Positions 26,640 through 38,571 of a stretch of DNA of 64,000 nucleotides are shown in pieces (positions within the stretch are counted from its first letter, which is position 1; each line of letters begins with the position of its first letter). The translations under genes and the position numbers were made by a program. Source of the stretch: Cololabis saira (Eukaryota > Chordata > Actinopteri > Beloniformes > Belonidae); the NCBI RefSeq assembly GCF_033807715.1, contig NC_084599.1, forward strand, positions 5,101,625 to 5,165,624, given 5' to 3'. Under the pieces are notes generated by a model. The model saw only the letters and a list, made by a program, of their open reading frames with translations. It had not been told where the DNA came from and searched no databases.

Positions 26640-27540
26640 TTCCTTTCATTTTATTCTTTATTTCATTCAAAAAATAAAACAAACAATTCAATACAAATAC
26701 AGTACAAATGTTCATAACTTGTGAATGAAAAAGGAGCAGAAAGAAGAAGAATCTTATCTAATCTGCCCCTTTTTCCAAGAAATGAATTCACAAATAACAT
26801 AAATTAAAAATAAAAAAACCAAAAACTAAGTAAATAAAAAACTAAAATAAAATAACCGCCATCTATGGGAATGTCAATCAAACTTAACTAACATTTCATT
26901 ATATTTACTTAACATACAGGCTTTAATTGTTCTTTTGAATGTAATGTTTGATTTGGATTCTTTGTTTTCTTTATTCAGATTGTTCCATAAACTGATTCCT
27001 TTCACAGAAACACAACGTTCCATCAATTTAGTCCTGAATCTTGGTTTTTAAAAATCTCTGTTCCTTTTAAGTTATACTTGCTTTCTCTTTTTTCAAATCT
27101 TTTCTGAATGTTGATTGGTAAAGTTTTTTTATGAGCTCTAAACATAATTTGCAGAATACCATAGTCTACTAATTCATGAAATTTCAACAATTTTAACTGA
27201 AGGAATAATGGATTTGTAGGATCTCTATATCGTTTTCTACTGATTATTCTTATTGCTCTTTTTTGCAAAATGAAAATTGACTGAATATAAATGTTTTACA
27301 GGCATTTCCCCAAACTTCAACACAGTAGGTCAGATATGGAACAATCAGAGTATATAAAATAAAATGTACAGTGCTTTGTTGTCCAATGAATCCTTTACTT
27401 TGTGTAACAGAGCAATTGTTTTTGATATTTTTATCTTTGTATAATGTATATGTGATATCCAATTCAAATTCTCATCCTAAAACACCCAAAAACTTGGTTT
27501 CCCTTACTGTATTGATTTGAATCTTGAATCTTTTTCTTTA
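26640..27540 (-). pseudogene. 5'-truncated LINE, RT C-terminal end (Jockey superfamily)
   Basis: In minus sense, fragments read TKFLGVLG, PYLTYCVEVWGNACKT, QKRAIRIISRKRYRDPTNPL and ILQIMFRAHKKTLP. This is the thumb and C-terminal region of a CR1/L2/Rex1-group LINE RT. At least one frame change is present. The 3' end at about 26640 is AT-rich with AATAAA repeats. Confidence 0.75.
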
Positions 27541-28107
27541 TTTCGGCTTGTACACACTTTTTGCATAACAAGATGAAAAGGAAAGAAAAAACAACATTTA
27601 TTATGCCGAAAAGGTGTAGGCTGAAGCCGTAGCTTATAGGGCCTACCCTTTTTTCTTATGATCAGCAAAAATATGAGACATTAGCTTTTACTCCGTGGAA
27701 ACAAACAATACATAAAGAAGACAAAAATAAGTAAGACAAAATATAAAATTGACGTTTCACATTCTAGAATGTTTTTTTTTTTTTTTTTTTTTTTAATTCA
27801 AGATCTTTTTATTGAAATTTTCACAAAGTAAAAAAGGTGAAATGCTGAATGTTAATTACAAATATTTTGAGTAGGTATGGGCATGTTGATCATAGCATAC
27901 ACCAGTGTACAAAATATAAAAAACAATTAAACAGTATGAAAAAAAATGAAACAGTAACAAAAACAAACTACAGACCAAACTAATCCCTCCCCTGTCACTG
28001 CCAGAATACTAATCACAATATGAGGTCACTCTAACATCAAAAGCCTGCACTAGGAATACAGAAGAAATATGAAGTATAGTTCACAGGGTCTGGAATGCTT
28101 CTAGAGA

Positions 28108-28316
28108 AGGTCGTGGTCCCTTCGGCCCGGAGCCAAAAGGGCCTGTTGACCCACCGGTTGATGAAGCAAAAAGAGACAGATGAACGCGCAGCGCGGCGTT
28201 TTGATCCTACGCGCGCTGCGGTGACGTCATCGGTGCCTCATTGCAATTGGATGCGCGCCGCTTGTAGGCATGCTGGGGGTTGTAGTTCATGGCCAGGCTG
28301 CCATTTTTGGAGGCAC
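28108..28316 (-). repeat. Promoter-like dispersed module, copy 1
   Basis: It is about 95% identical to 31413-31642, apart from a 21-bp deletion between GGC repeats. It holds a CRE (TGACGTCA, 28222-28229) and, on the minus strand, ACTACAACCCCCAGCATGC (28268-28287), close to the ZNF143/SBS motif. It lies in the L1 3' UTR. The class is unknown. Confidence 0.7.
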
Positions 28317-28366
28317 TTTCTGGAACGTATTTGATTGCTGAAGCGAGTATCTAATTTTCTCCAGTT

Positions 28367-29732
28367 TTAAGCAGGACATGATGTCTTCCAGCCATTGTGC
28401 ACGAGTAGGAGGGAAGGGATCCTTCCACCTGAACAGAATTGCCGACGAGCCAAAAGGGAGGCAAAAGACAAAGTGTGCCCCTGTGCAGTGGTTAACTTCC
28501 TTCCTCCCTCCATGACCCCAAACAGGGCAGTCAGTGGGTTTGGTTCTAATCTGATTTTAAGCACCAGAGAGAGAGTATGAAATACTTCCCTCCAGTACTT
28601 GTTTAAACATGGGCAGGACCAGTACATGTGGATGAGAGAGGCTTCTGCTACTTTACATCTTACACAGTATGGACTAATATCTGGGTACATGGAGGATAAC
28701 TTTGCTTTGGAAATATGAGCCCTGTGTACCACTTTAAACTGAATTAAGCAGTGACGTGCGCACAGGGAGGTTGTATTAACCAGTTTGAGTATGGACTCCC
28801 AGGTATCCTCTGATAAGGGAAGCCCTAAGTCCTGCTCCCATGCTGCTTTGAGTTTATCTGTAGGGGCACTCTTAAGATCCAGCAACATGCCATAGAAAGA
28901 TGAAATGAGCCCCTTTTTAAATGGGTCTGTGGCAAGAACTTTGTCAACTGTGGTCAAGCCTATTGATGCACCAGGGCTGGGTGTCTGGGAAAGAACAAAA
29001 TGTCTAGCCTGATGATACCTGAAGAAATGTGATTTTGGAAGGCTGAATTTACTACTTAACTGCTCAAAAGATGCCATGGTGCCATCTATGAACATATCTC
29101 TAAAACGAATTATACCCCTCCTGTGCCATTCCTGGAAGGTGGGGTCCTCACGGGATGGTTTGAAAAAGTGATTTGATGCAATGGGGCTAAGAAGAGAGAA
29201 GCTGTGAAAACCAAAAAACTTCCTAAATTGGGCCCAAATTCTAAGAGGATGTTTAACCACTGGGTTTTTGATTGATTTAAGTGAAGGAAGTGGAAGTGAG
29301 GAGCCGAGTAGGGCAGGAATTGACAGGTCATCAGTTGGATGTAACTCCATCGCCACCCAGTCAGGGCGGTCAGCGCCGTCGCAGTAGAAGGACCAGAATG
29401 CAAGGCAGCGCAGGTTAGCAGCCCAATAATAATAACGAAAGTTTGGGAGGGCCAGACCACCTGCAGACTTTATTTTTTGAAGGTGAGTCTTGTTCAAACG
29501 TGGCCGTTTACCCCGCCATAAGTATGAAGATATAACTGAGTCAAGGGACTGAAAAAAAGAACCAGGAATAAAGAGTGGTAAGGTCTGGAAAAGGTAAGAT
29601 GGTCATTTTAACTGAATTGATGCGACCCACAAGAGACATTGACAGGGGTGACCATTTTGTAAGGATTTGTTTGGTCTCATTTAACAATGAGATAAGATTC
29701 TCTTGGAGCAGGTCTTTGTGTTTCCTTGTCAC
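28367..29732 (-). pseudogene. L1 ORF2 C-terminal region
   Basis: A 376-codon frame (29497-28367) and a preceding fragment (29732-29541) encode the part of Tx1/L1-type ORF2 after the RT: GGLALPNFRYYYWAANLRCL followed by the Trp-rich C-terminal domain and a Cys cluster (YCVRC, MYWSCPCLNKYW). A frame change separates the two fragments. Confidence 0.8.
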
Positions 29733-29853
29733 AGATATGCCTAAATAGGAGAATTTGTCATGTACGATTTTAAAGGGAAAATTGGAAAGGTCTAAAGCAT
29801 GCGATTCAAGATTGGTAGGGAAAAGCTCACTTTTGCTGAGATTCAGTTTGTAG

Positions 29854-31754
29854 TGTTGTGCAACTCGGGTAGCTTGGCTGTCCAGTTATCGAAGGCTATT
29901 AATGAATATTATTAATAATTATTAATAATGAATAAAGTTGACTATTTATCAAATTGAATTATCAAAATGATAATAATTCTCGTCGGGGCACCACCGCCGG
30001 GGCCTTACTCCGGAGGAATTGTGATAACTAAACAGCAGAAAATCAGTCTCATATGATTTGAATTATCCTGCATAACAGCAAATCCTACTATCAATTACAG
30101 GATAACAGTTGAAGGCGTGATATCCGAACACTAGGCTCTGCTTAAACAAATCAATTTGTGACCAAATCTTGCATGAAATAACAACAACCACTCATTAAAA
30201 ATCAATCAGGATTTATTTACATACAGGTGTCAAAAGATGATACGCAACACCCCAAATAAACCTGATGGCAGAACTTAAGTATTATAAAACAATTAATTAA
30301 CTAGAAAAACAACAATCAATAAAAATGAAATGAAAGTTAAATGCATGGAATGAAAAAAAGAAATCAAAGCAATAATAAAAATGATATCACGAACATGTAC
30401 AGTTTAAAATATTGCAGTGTTTAAAGGAGCCGGGCTCCTGTGGTATTTTAAAGATGGCGGAACTGTAACCACGCCACGTGCAATTAGAACGGATGGTGAT
30501 CCCGGTGTTTAAACCGTGATCAACTGGCGAAACGGCGCTTTAAAACATGAATGACTAGCAGAAAGTGGTGACTACAAATTAATGACAACAGTCATGATGA
30601 TAATGTAATCTCAGCTCTGAACACAGATTTAGCTCTGAAAACGTTCTTAAGTTACTGATAAACAGAGGTCACGACTTCACACAGCTCTGAACCGTTCTTA
30701 GTCCTACTGATCTGCCGTTCACGGGCTCACGTTTCCTCTGGGATCCGGATCGGGTGCCTGCGGGTTTTGTCGACTGGGCCGTCCCTTCCCCTGAAACGGA
30801 TTAGACAGCGGCGGGGCCGCCTCGTGCCGGGCCGTGGTTCCGGACCAAAACGGAGGCTCACACGCATTCCTAGGCGCGGCGGGGGACCGGTCTCTCCTGC
30901 CGTGCTTCCCTGCGCGCCGGTTGCCGCCGCGCGGCCGTCCGGGCCCCGGGGGAGCTCACGCCGGGCGAGACGCCGGCCGTCCGTCCCCGATCCCTGCGCG
31001 GTTAGCAGACAGGGGCTCGGAGCGGGGAGGGGGGGGGCTTCAGTCAGGGCGTTCAGTCGCAGCTGTGTTCCGATCTGGTTACCGGGAGCGCGTGGGCGTC
31101 GGAAGCTCGGATCTGTGAAACTTAAAAGGACAGAGTTTAGTGAAAGGCCGGAGCCTCCCGGAGGCCGCCGCTTCAACGGCCGGACCCCGCGGGCCCGGTC
31201 CCATGCGGGCCTCCTGCCTCCCCCCAGCCCGGGGGGGAGAAAGATGGGATCTTGGCCTGGAGCCAAAGATCCAGTGCCGATGAGATGAAGTGGAGAAGAG
31301 AGAGGAAAAGGAGAGAGGGATGAGCCGCGCGGTCCGCGCCGTGGGTCCTCGGATCCTGCGGCTGGAGCACGCGGCAGATCTCTCCTCTTATCCCCCCCTT
31401 TGGGGGGGGGGGAGGTCGTGGTCCCTTCGGCCCGGAGCCAAAAGGGCCTGTTGACCCACCGGTTGATGAAGCAAAAAGAGACAGATGAACGCGCAGCGCG
31501 GCGTTTTGATCCTACGCGCGCTGCGGTGACGTCATCGGTGCCTCATTGCGATTGGATGCGCGCCGCTTGTAGGCGCCACCCCCCCCACGCAAGGCATGCT
31601 GGGGGTTGTAGTTCATGGCCAGGCTGCCATTTTTGGAGGCACATTACAGCCGATTTTCAGCTGAGTCGTTTCAAAGTTGAATGTACACATTCACAAAATG
31701 TTCACATACATTTATAAGTTCAGAGTTCACATGGGCACATGGGCAACCCCAACA
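29854..31754. mobile_element. Large solo-LTR-like insertion in L1 ORF2
   Basis: It begins TGTTGTGC and ends CCCCAACA, flanked by a 4-bp duplication GTAG (29850-29853 and 31755-31758). L1 coding sequence continues correctly on the two sides. At 1.9 kb it lacks any gag, pol or env frame. The right half is strongly GC-rich, with frames that look like composition artefacts. A promoter-like module lies inside at 31413-31642. An endogenous-retrovirus-type solo LTR is the best guess; orientation is unknown. Confidence 0.6.
31413..31642 (-). repeat. Promoter-like dispersed module, copy 2
   Basis: This is the longer copy of the module at 28108-28316, with CRE TGACGTCA at 31527-31534 and the ZNF143-like site at 31594-31613. 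It sits within the LTR-like insertion. Confidence 0.7.
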
Positions 31755-31758
31755 GTAG

Positions 31759-33931
31759 CCTGAGAGTTTCCCAAACTGACTGAGAAGTGACAGCGCAGGG
31801 GGTAATGAGGCCAGAGGGTGAGAGATGAAAAGCAAGAGGTCATCGGCATAAAGCGAGACCTTATGTTCCCTGCCACCTCTCCAGATACCAGACACATCCC
31901 CACAAGATCGGAGCGCTGTGGCAAGCGGTTCGATAGCTATGTCAAAAAGCATGGGACTAAGGGGGCACCCCTGACGGGTTCCACAATGCAGATTAAATGG
32001 TCTTGACCGTCGAGAGTTAGTACGAATTGAGGCTGTTGGGCACAAATAGAGAAGCTTGATCCACAGAGCAAAGTTTGGACCAAAACCAAACCTGTCCAGC
32101 ACAGCAAAGAGATAATCCCTTAAGAAGGTTTGAAAGAAGTCTTTCGCTGTTAAGAGCTACTTAACTGATCTGGGAAACCGGGCCAATATTGAAAAGTCGC
32201 CTTGTGTTGAAGTAAGACTGCCTACCTTTAATGAAGCCAGTTTGGTCTTCAGATATAATTGTGGGGAGGGCATTCTCCAGCCTATGGACTAGGACTTTAG
32301 CTAAGACTTTAGCATCCGTGTTTAAGAGGGAGATGGGCCTGTAGGAGGCGCATTCAGTTGGATCCTTCCATTTTTTAGCTATGAGGGTGATACAGGCCTC
32401 TGAAAAAGAAGGAGGGAGGGAACCGTGGCTGAAGGATTCTGAAAAAACTGTAGATAGCAATGGGGAAATCAGAGTAGAAAATGTCTTTAGAAATTCCGCC
32501 GGGAAGCCATCAGGGCCAGGACATTTACCCGACTGCAGTGAAGAAATGGCTCGAGTTATCTCCATCAGGGATATCGGTTCTTCTAATGTCTTCCTTAGAT
32601 CTGGTGAAAGACTGGGAATACTGAGACTATTTAAAAAGTCTGCAATCTCATCTCGATCAGTCTGAGATTCCGAGGTGTATAGCTGGGTATAAAAGTCCCT
32701 GAATGCTTCATTTATGAATAAGTGATCTGTAGTTACATGGCCATTTGGTAATCGAATCTTAGAAATATTTTGTTTAGCCTTAGAGCCTTTAAGTTGGTTG
32801 GCTAATAATTTGTCAGATTTGTCTCCATAAACATAAAACCTGGTTTTACTTTTCAGAAGTGACTGTTCAATTGGGTGAGTGGTAAGCAGGTCAAATTTGG
32901 TTTTAAGTTCTAGCCGCTTTTTGTAAAGATCTGGGGATTTAGTCCGAGCATATTCTTCATCGACCTCTTTGATTTGGCGGGCAAGGTCTGATCGCTCCCG
33001 TATAAGATTTTTGCCTCACCCTAGCAGTGTAGGATATAATCTGTCCCCGGAGATAAGCCTTGAGGGAATCCCAGACAGTTAGACTAGACATTCCTGGAGT
33101 CATATTCGTGGATAGGAAAAAGGCTATTTCCGTTTCCATTCATTTAACAAAATTTCTGTCCGACAGCAGAGTTGAATTGAATCGCCACTGTCTGTCTCTC
33201 TGAGGTAGGTCAGGAAGGGACATGGTTAGGACCACAGGAGCGTGGTCGGAAATGACAATGCTCTGATAAGCACAGGAATGAACCAGGGGAATCAGTTGAT
33301 TATCAATAAAAAAATAATCAATCCTCGAGTATGTGTGGTGCACTTGTGAGAAAAAGGAGTATTCTCTGTCACATGGATGTAAAGAACGCCACACATCACA
33401 AACACCGTAGTCAGAAAGGAACGCCTGAATAAGACGGGCTGACTTACTTGCTGTGCCGGGGTTGGTAGAGGATCGGTCTAGAACTGGGTCGAGCCAGCAA
33501 TTAAAATCACCACCAAGTATGAGAGAATATGTATTAAGGTTAGGGATCAGCGAAAACAGTCGTTCAAAAAAGACTGCATCATCTGAATTAGGGGCATAAA
33601 CGTTCACAAGTACAACCAATGTATTGAATAATTTCCCAGAAACGATCACGTAGCGACCAAACTTGTCAGAAATCACATTGTGCTGCTCAAATGAAACATC
33701 CTGACTGATCAGAACTGAAACTCCTCGGGCCTTAGCTTGAAAGGAGAAGTGAAATCTCTGCCCTGACCACCTCGGGAACAGGCGGCTATTATCAGAACTG
33801 CAAATATGAGTTTCTTGTAGAAAGGCTATTTCTGTTTTAAGATGTTTTAGATGTGAGAAGACCCTTTTCCTTTTAACAGGGTGATTCAGACCCTTAACAT
33901 TCCAGCTCACCAGCTTCAAGTATCTATTCAT
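31759..33931 (-). pseudogene. L1 ORF2: endonuclease and RT, broken
   Basis: Minus-strand frame 33931-33140 is an AP-endonuclease with SWNVKGLNHP, FLQETH, VNVYAPN, GGDFNCWLD and the final SDHAPV, so it is complete. A stop at 33140 is followed at once by further in-frame coding. After frame changes, 32565-32161 gives KCPGPDGFPAEF and SYRPISLLNTDAKVLAKVL, and 32102-31759 gives GTRQGCPLSP and the catalytic YADDLLLF. Stops and frameshifts show that this copy is not active. Confidence 0.88.
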
Positions 33932-34779
33932 AATATCTAAGAAGAAAAATTAGGAGGTGAGCACAATGACCTAGGCAAAAAAAAGAAAACGGAAAGGAGG
34001 TTGAATGTGACCCACATTAAGTAAGGAGTTGAAAAGAGTTAATGCAAAGTTTCTGGCAGTGAATTATCCCCCCGACCCACCCACCCCAACTAAGACAGCT
34101 GCTATAGAAAAATAAAAAAAGCAGCAAGCTCTTCAAAACAAAGTGCAATAACGCATCTTCCTGTCCTACACACTAATAGCTTTTGCATACATATATGAAA
34201 TTAGCACCTTAAAACGTGTAGATATAAATAAAAAAAAGAAATACCCTCTCAAATCTTGACTTGGAAGTCCCGATATGAGCCCAGAAATATTTGTACAAAA
34301 ATATAAAATATAAAACTTCCGACTTAAGCAGCGTAAAAGTAAGGATAACAGCTTACAATTATTACGAAACTTATAGATAAATTGGAAAAGCTTTTATTCT
34401 TTCGTTTCTTTCTCTCCCTCTCCACTACTTCTTTCCTTTTTTTATTAAATAGCCAAAAAGACTGCAAATTAATAACATTTGCAAAGGGGCAGTCAAACTA
34501 ACAACAGAGAAAATAAAGTTCTAAACCCACTAACTTCTTCTTCAATTCAGGCAAAAAAAGACTGAAAAAACAAAAACAGTTGTCGCGGGGGTACTCACCC
34601 ACACCTCAGGATTATTATAATGACTCACGTAAAAAAAGAGAGAGAAAGAGAAAAAAAAAAAAAAGTCAGTGAGCGGCAGTGAACCACACCGAGCTGCAGA
34701 GTGGAGGTGTGAAAGCGTTCAACAGTCCCATTACGGCGGGTTTGGAGACTTGCTGCGACTCGCAATGAATTTGCGCGCC

Positions 34780-35505
34780 TCATCCACAGAGCCGATCCAC
34801 TTTCTGGCTCCCCCGGACAGCGTGAGACGGAGCCAGATTATAAAGCTCGGACATAACTCCGCTGTATTCCGTTCGTTGGCTGGCAACTTCGGGGCTGTAA
34901 TCCTCCACGACCCGGATCGGGTGGCCGTGATATTCCAGTTTCCCTCTCCGCCGCGCTTCCCTGACGAGGATATCCTTGGTCTGGTACCGGTGCAGGCGGA
35001 GGATGACGGGACGCGGTCTCTGTCCGGGGGGCGGCTTGGCGGCGAGAGAGCGGTGCGCTCTGTCTATTTCTGGCGGTGACGGCAGCGTATCGTTCCCGAA
35101 CACCTCACACAGCAGCTTGGAGAAGAAAGCCGCAGGAGACCCGCTCTCGGTCGACTCCGGTAAACCCAGGAAACGTATGTTCTGCCTCCTGCTTCGGCTT
35201 TCCAAATCCACCACCTTGGCCTTTAGCCGAGCATTATCATCCCGTAAAGTCGAGCAGATGCCTTCAAGGTCCGTAACTCGCTGGCTGAGGTCTTCAGTGG
35301 CGAGTTCAAGGGATGAAACACGTTGGCCATGGTCCTCGACCGCGAGCCGCGTTTGGTCCAGTTTGGAGTCGAGCTGACTGAAAGTATTTTTGAACTCGGT
35401 GGCCAGGGCGGCTCGGTGTTCCTCCAGCAGCGTGGTAATGGCCGCCAGGGTTAAGACAGCGCCAGCATCGTCTTTTTTGCCCGACTTGCCGCTCTTCAAA
35501 GCCAT
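34780..35505 (-). CDS. L1 ORF1 protein, 241 aa
   Basis: This is an RNA-binding chaperone of the L1 particle. The start at 35505 is followed by a basic N-terminus (KSGKSGKKDD), a long coiled coil (about residues 25-105) and an RRM-like domain starting RRQNIRFLGLPE (about 107). The C-terminal domain has ARRRGKLEYHGHPIRVVEDY. The family length is usually somewhat greater, and the frame probably shifts near the 3' end. It is 5' to ORF2, as normal. Confidence 0.85.
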   Translation of the reverse strand: MALKSGKSGKKDDAGAVLTLAAITTLLEEHRAALATEFKNTFSQLDSKLDQTRLAVEDHGQRVSSLELATEDLSQRVTDLEGICSTLRDDNARLKAKVVDLESRSRRQNIRFLGLPESTESGSPAAFFSKLLCEVFGNDTLPSPPEIDRAHRSLAAKPPPGQRPRPVILRLHRYQTKDILVREARRRGKLEYHGHPIRVVEDYSPEVASQRTEYSGVMSELYNLAPSHAVRGSQKVDRLCG

Positions 35506-35714
35506 CTCGGAGGTAAGTGGGCTCGTTCAAGACAAAAAAAAGAAAAACAACAAGAGGGAATCCTTTTTAAAGGAAAAAGTTTGAAAGTTTGGGGGCTTGG
35601 TGGTTTAAAAAGTTTGGCACTCACGGGAGCACTCGCAAAACACGTCTACTCCATCTGCTCACCAAACGGAAGCCCTTGGTTTTTCTAGAATGTTTTTGAT
35701 AGTATACTTTATAA

Positions 35715-38571
35715 TTATAGTGTTTTATATTTATTTACAGTATTTTCTTTAAACAATTTCTTAAACTTGAGGGTAGAACGACACATTTTTAGGTTGTTAT
35801 TACAACTATTCCAAATTTCTCTAGCCTTAACTGATGTACATCTCTTCTTAATATTGGTTCTTGCTGTCGTCATCTCAAACATGAGTTTCCCTCTCAGGTC
35901 ATAGCGGGTTTCTTTTATCTGGAACAGGTCCTGAATGCAGTTTGGAAAATATCCAAATCTCTTTATTGTCTTTTTTCCTTTCACTCCAGTGTACAATTTC
36001 ATCAGAATAAAAAAGGTCCTTAAAACAATCATCAAAATGAGAAACTCTCAGACAAATCCTTCCTTTGATCCGCCTGGAAACAAAATTAAAACTCAATCTT
36101 ACAACAAATGATTCTATTACATTTAACAATGAAAATGATACTAGAAACCATAAATGACAAATGTATTTCAATACCATCTATATTAATTGAAGTGTCCGTG
36201 TCTCTCCTTCTGTTACTAAATATCATGAAGTTTGTTTTTTCAGGATTCAGTGATAATTTATTTACCTCAAACCATGTTTTTATTCTTTTAAATTATTTTT
36301 TAACCAAATTCAACACCTGTGTTATTTCTCCCCCAGAATAACATAAAGTAGTGTTGTCCGCAAACAAAATACATTTGAGCAGTTTGGATACATAAACAAA
36401 ATCATTAATATACAAAATAAACTGTTTTAGCCCAAGGACCGACCCCTGAGGTACGCCACACTTAATATATTGTGATTCAGATTTGACTTTATTTATCTGC
36501 ACATACTGCTTTCTATTCTCTAAGACCCCGTCCACACGTAGCCGGGTATTTTTAAAAACGAATATTTCCCCCCTCCGTTTATAAAAAAATTTGCATCCAC
36601 ACATAACCGAAGATCTGCGTTTTCGACACACATTCATGAGCATTCTAACCTGTAGATCAGCTGCGGCTCCCGGGGAAGCTGCACCTCCGCGGCTCCGGGG
36701 CTCCGGGGCTCCGCGGCTCCGGGGCTCCGCGGGGGCTCCGCGGGCCCTACACCGTAGGGTGCGCGTCGCCGCGTACCCTACGGCGTAGGGCTGCGTCAGT
36801 GTAACGCAGTAAACGGTGGTCAAGACCAGAGACCATTTATTTAATAGCTTGGAGAACAGATGCTGGATCATCTGTAGTTCTGTAGTAAACAAAAGGCGCA
36901 CGTCAGAGCAGATTTGTTGTTGTTTTGGCGCATAATGTGACGTTCGAAAACGAAAAAACTCCGGTTGTGTGTGTCTACACGCATACATAAACGGAGTTTT
37001 CAAAAATCTTCACTTTGCCCGGAGTTTTTTTAAACCTTCGTTTATTTGCGTTTTTGTGTGGATGACAGGTCAAAACGTAGGAAAATATCTCCGGTTTAGC
37101 AGATATCCGCAGATATCCGGCTACGTGTGGACGGGGTCTAAGTAGCTTGAGACCCATTGATGTGCCAGCCCTCTGATACCGTATTTGCTCAGTTTTTTTA
37201 GAAGTATGGTATGATCTATCTATGGTATCAAAGGCCTTTTTGAGGTCAACAAAAACACTTACAAAATAAAAAAATAATGTCTCTTATCAATTGCAGTGGA
37301 AATTTCTCCAGTTAATTCCATAAGTGCCATTGATGTGGAGTGAATGGTTCTAAATCCATACTGACCATTGCTTAAAATATTGTATCTGTCTATAAATGTA
37401 TCTAACCTAACTACAAATAATTTATCTAATATTTTTGAAAATTGCGGAAGCAAGGATACTGGTCTGTAGTTGGAAAAAACATGTTTATCTCCATTTTTAT
37501 AGAGTGGAATTACTTTGGCTGTTTTCATATTATCCGGAAATATCCCTGTTGAAAATGATAGATTGCAAATATATGTAAATGGTTCAATAACCAATTCAAT
37601 TATATTCTTTACTAATATCATGTCCATATCTACACAGTCAGTGGATCCTTTACTTGCACAAGTTTTTACAATATTCAGTATTTCTTTTTCTACTTTACCA
37701 AGAAAAATACTATTCACATTATCCATTATTGTGTTTTCATCTGTATTGTCTTTTATTGTTGGTATGTTTGCTGCAAGACTATGTTTACAAAAAAATCATT
37801 AAACTCGCTTACTATTTCAGTTTTGTCATTAATGTCATAATTATCTTTCACAAAATAATTTGGAAGAGCTGATTTTATTTGATCATTTTTTATTACACCA
37901 TTTATTATTCCCCATGTAGCCTTTATGTTGTTTCTATTTTTATTTAGTAAATCACCATAGTATTCCTTTTTATGTCTTCTTATTATCCATACTAATTTAT
38001 TTTTATATTTCTTATACCTATCTTCTGCTTCTTTTGACCTTAGTTTTAAAAAACATCTATATAAATAGTTTTTCTTCTTGCAGGCATTTCGTAGTCCTTT
38101 GGTCATCCATGGTTTGTCAATAGCATTTTTCTTGGCAATACTCCTGAGTCTACAATGTTTTTCATACAAATCTATCCACAACGCCATGAATGAATCATAA
38201 GCTATATTTACATCATCTACATACACTCCATCCCAATTCTGTTTTTTTAGGTCTTCTTTCAGTGCCTCCAATGCTTCGTTAGATCGGTTTCTTATTAATA
38301 TTTCTGAGGTGATTTCCGTTGTATTACATTGATAATTTTTATAAACTGTAAAAACAGGTAAATGATCACTTACATCAGTTATCAAGATCCCACTCACTAC
38401 TTTTCCATCAACTGCGTTTGTAAAAATATTATCAATAACAGTTGCACTCTGTGATGTAATTCTTGTTGGTTTAGATATCATTGGAAACAGACTCAAGCTA
38501 TACATTGAATTTATGAATTCACTTGTTGTGTTCATTGAATTTGGATTTTCAAGATCAATATTAAAGTCTCC
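35715..38571 (-). pseudogene. Endonuclease (end) and RT of the Jockey-superfamily LINE
   Basis: In minus sense, 38535-37753 gives DNIFTNAVDGK and DVSDHLPVFTVY (end of the endonuclease). 37726-37259 gives the RT fingers (NYRPVSLLPQFSKILDKLF). Near 36500 the RT shows GVPQGSVLG and FADNTTLCY, where a catalytic Asp has become Asn. 36035-35715 is the C-terminus with REIWNSCNNNL. Frame changes and a MITE interrupt it. Confidence 0.8.
36524..37138. mobile_element. TAA-flanked MITE (Harbinger type) with GACCCCGTCC ends
   Basis: Terminal inverted repeats start GACCCCGTCCACACGTAGCC. TAA is duplicated at 36521-36523 and 37139-37141. The inside contains a GGCTCCGGG/CCGCGG tandem run (36685-36735) and a half copy of the palindromic MITE family (36745-36810). 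It is inserted in a LINE RT domain. Confidence 0.82.

Larger units (their letters stand above)
27772..35682 (-). mobile_element. Nearly full-length L1/Tx1-type LINE
   Basis: It is bounded by a 15-bp target duplication, TTCTAGAATGTTTTT (27762-27776 and 35683-35697), with the poly-T (poly-A in element sense) at the left, as expected for target-primed reverse transcription. ORF1 is at 34780-35505 and ORF2 pieces span 33931 down to 28367. Removing the 1.9-kb LTR (29854-31754) and a 209-bp module leaves about 5.8 kb. The 850 bp between ORF1 and ORF2 (33932-34779) holds A-rich non-coding sequence. Confidence 0.9.
27540..38571 (-). mobile_element. Jockey-superfamily LINE, split by an L1
   Basis: The 5' part (35698-38571) encodes the end of the endonuclease, RT and C-terminus. 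The 3' UTR resumes at 27540-27771, beyond the L1, and ends near GCCGAAATAAAGAAAAAG. The L1 target duplication lies exactly at the break. The LINE is 5'-truncated at about 38571, within the endonuclease motif GDFNIDL, where it meets the L2 3' end. A MITE is also inserted at 36524-37138. Confidence 0.8.

Noticed and set aside
30727..31288. Overlapping 173- and 179-codon frames on both strands
   Set aside because: Very GC-rich sequence lacks stops by composition. There is no domain, and both strands are open equally.
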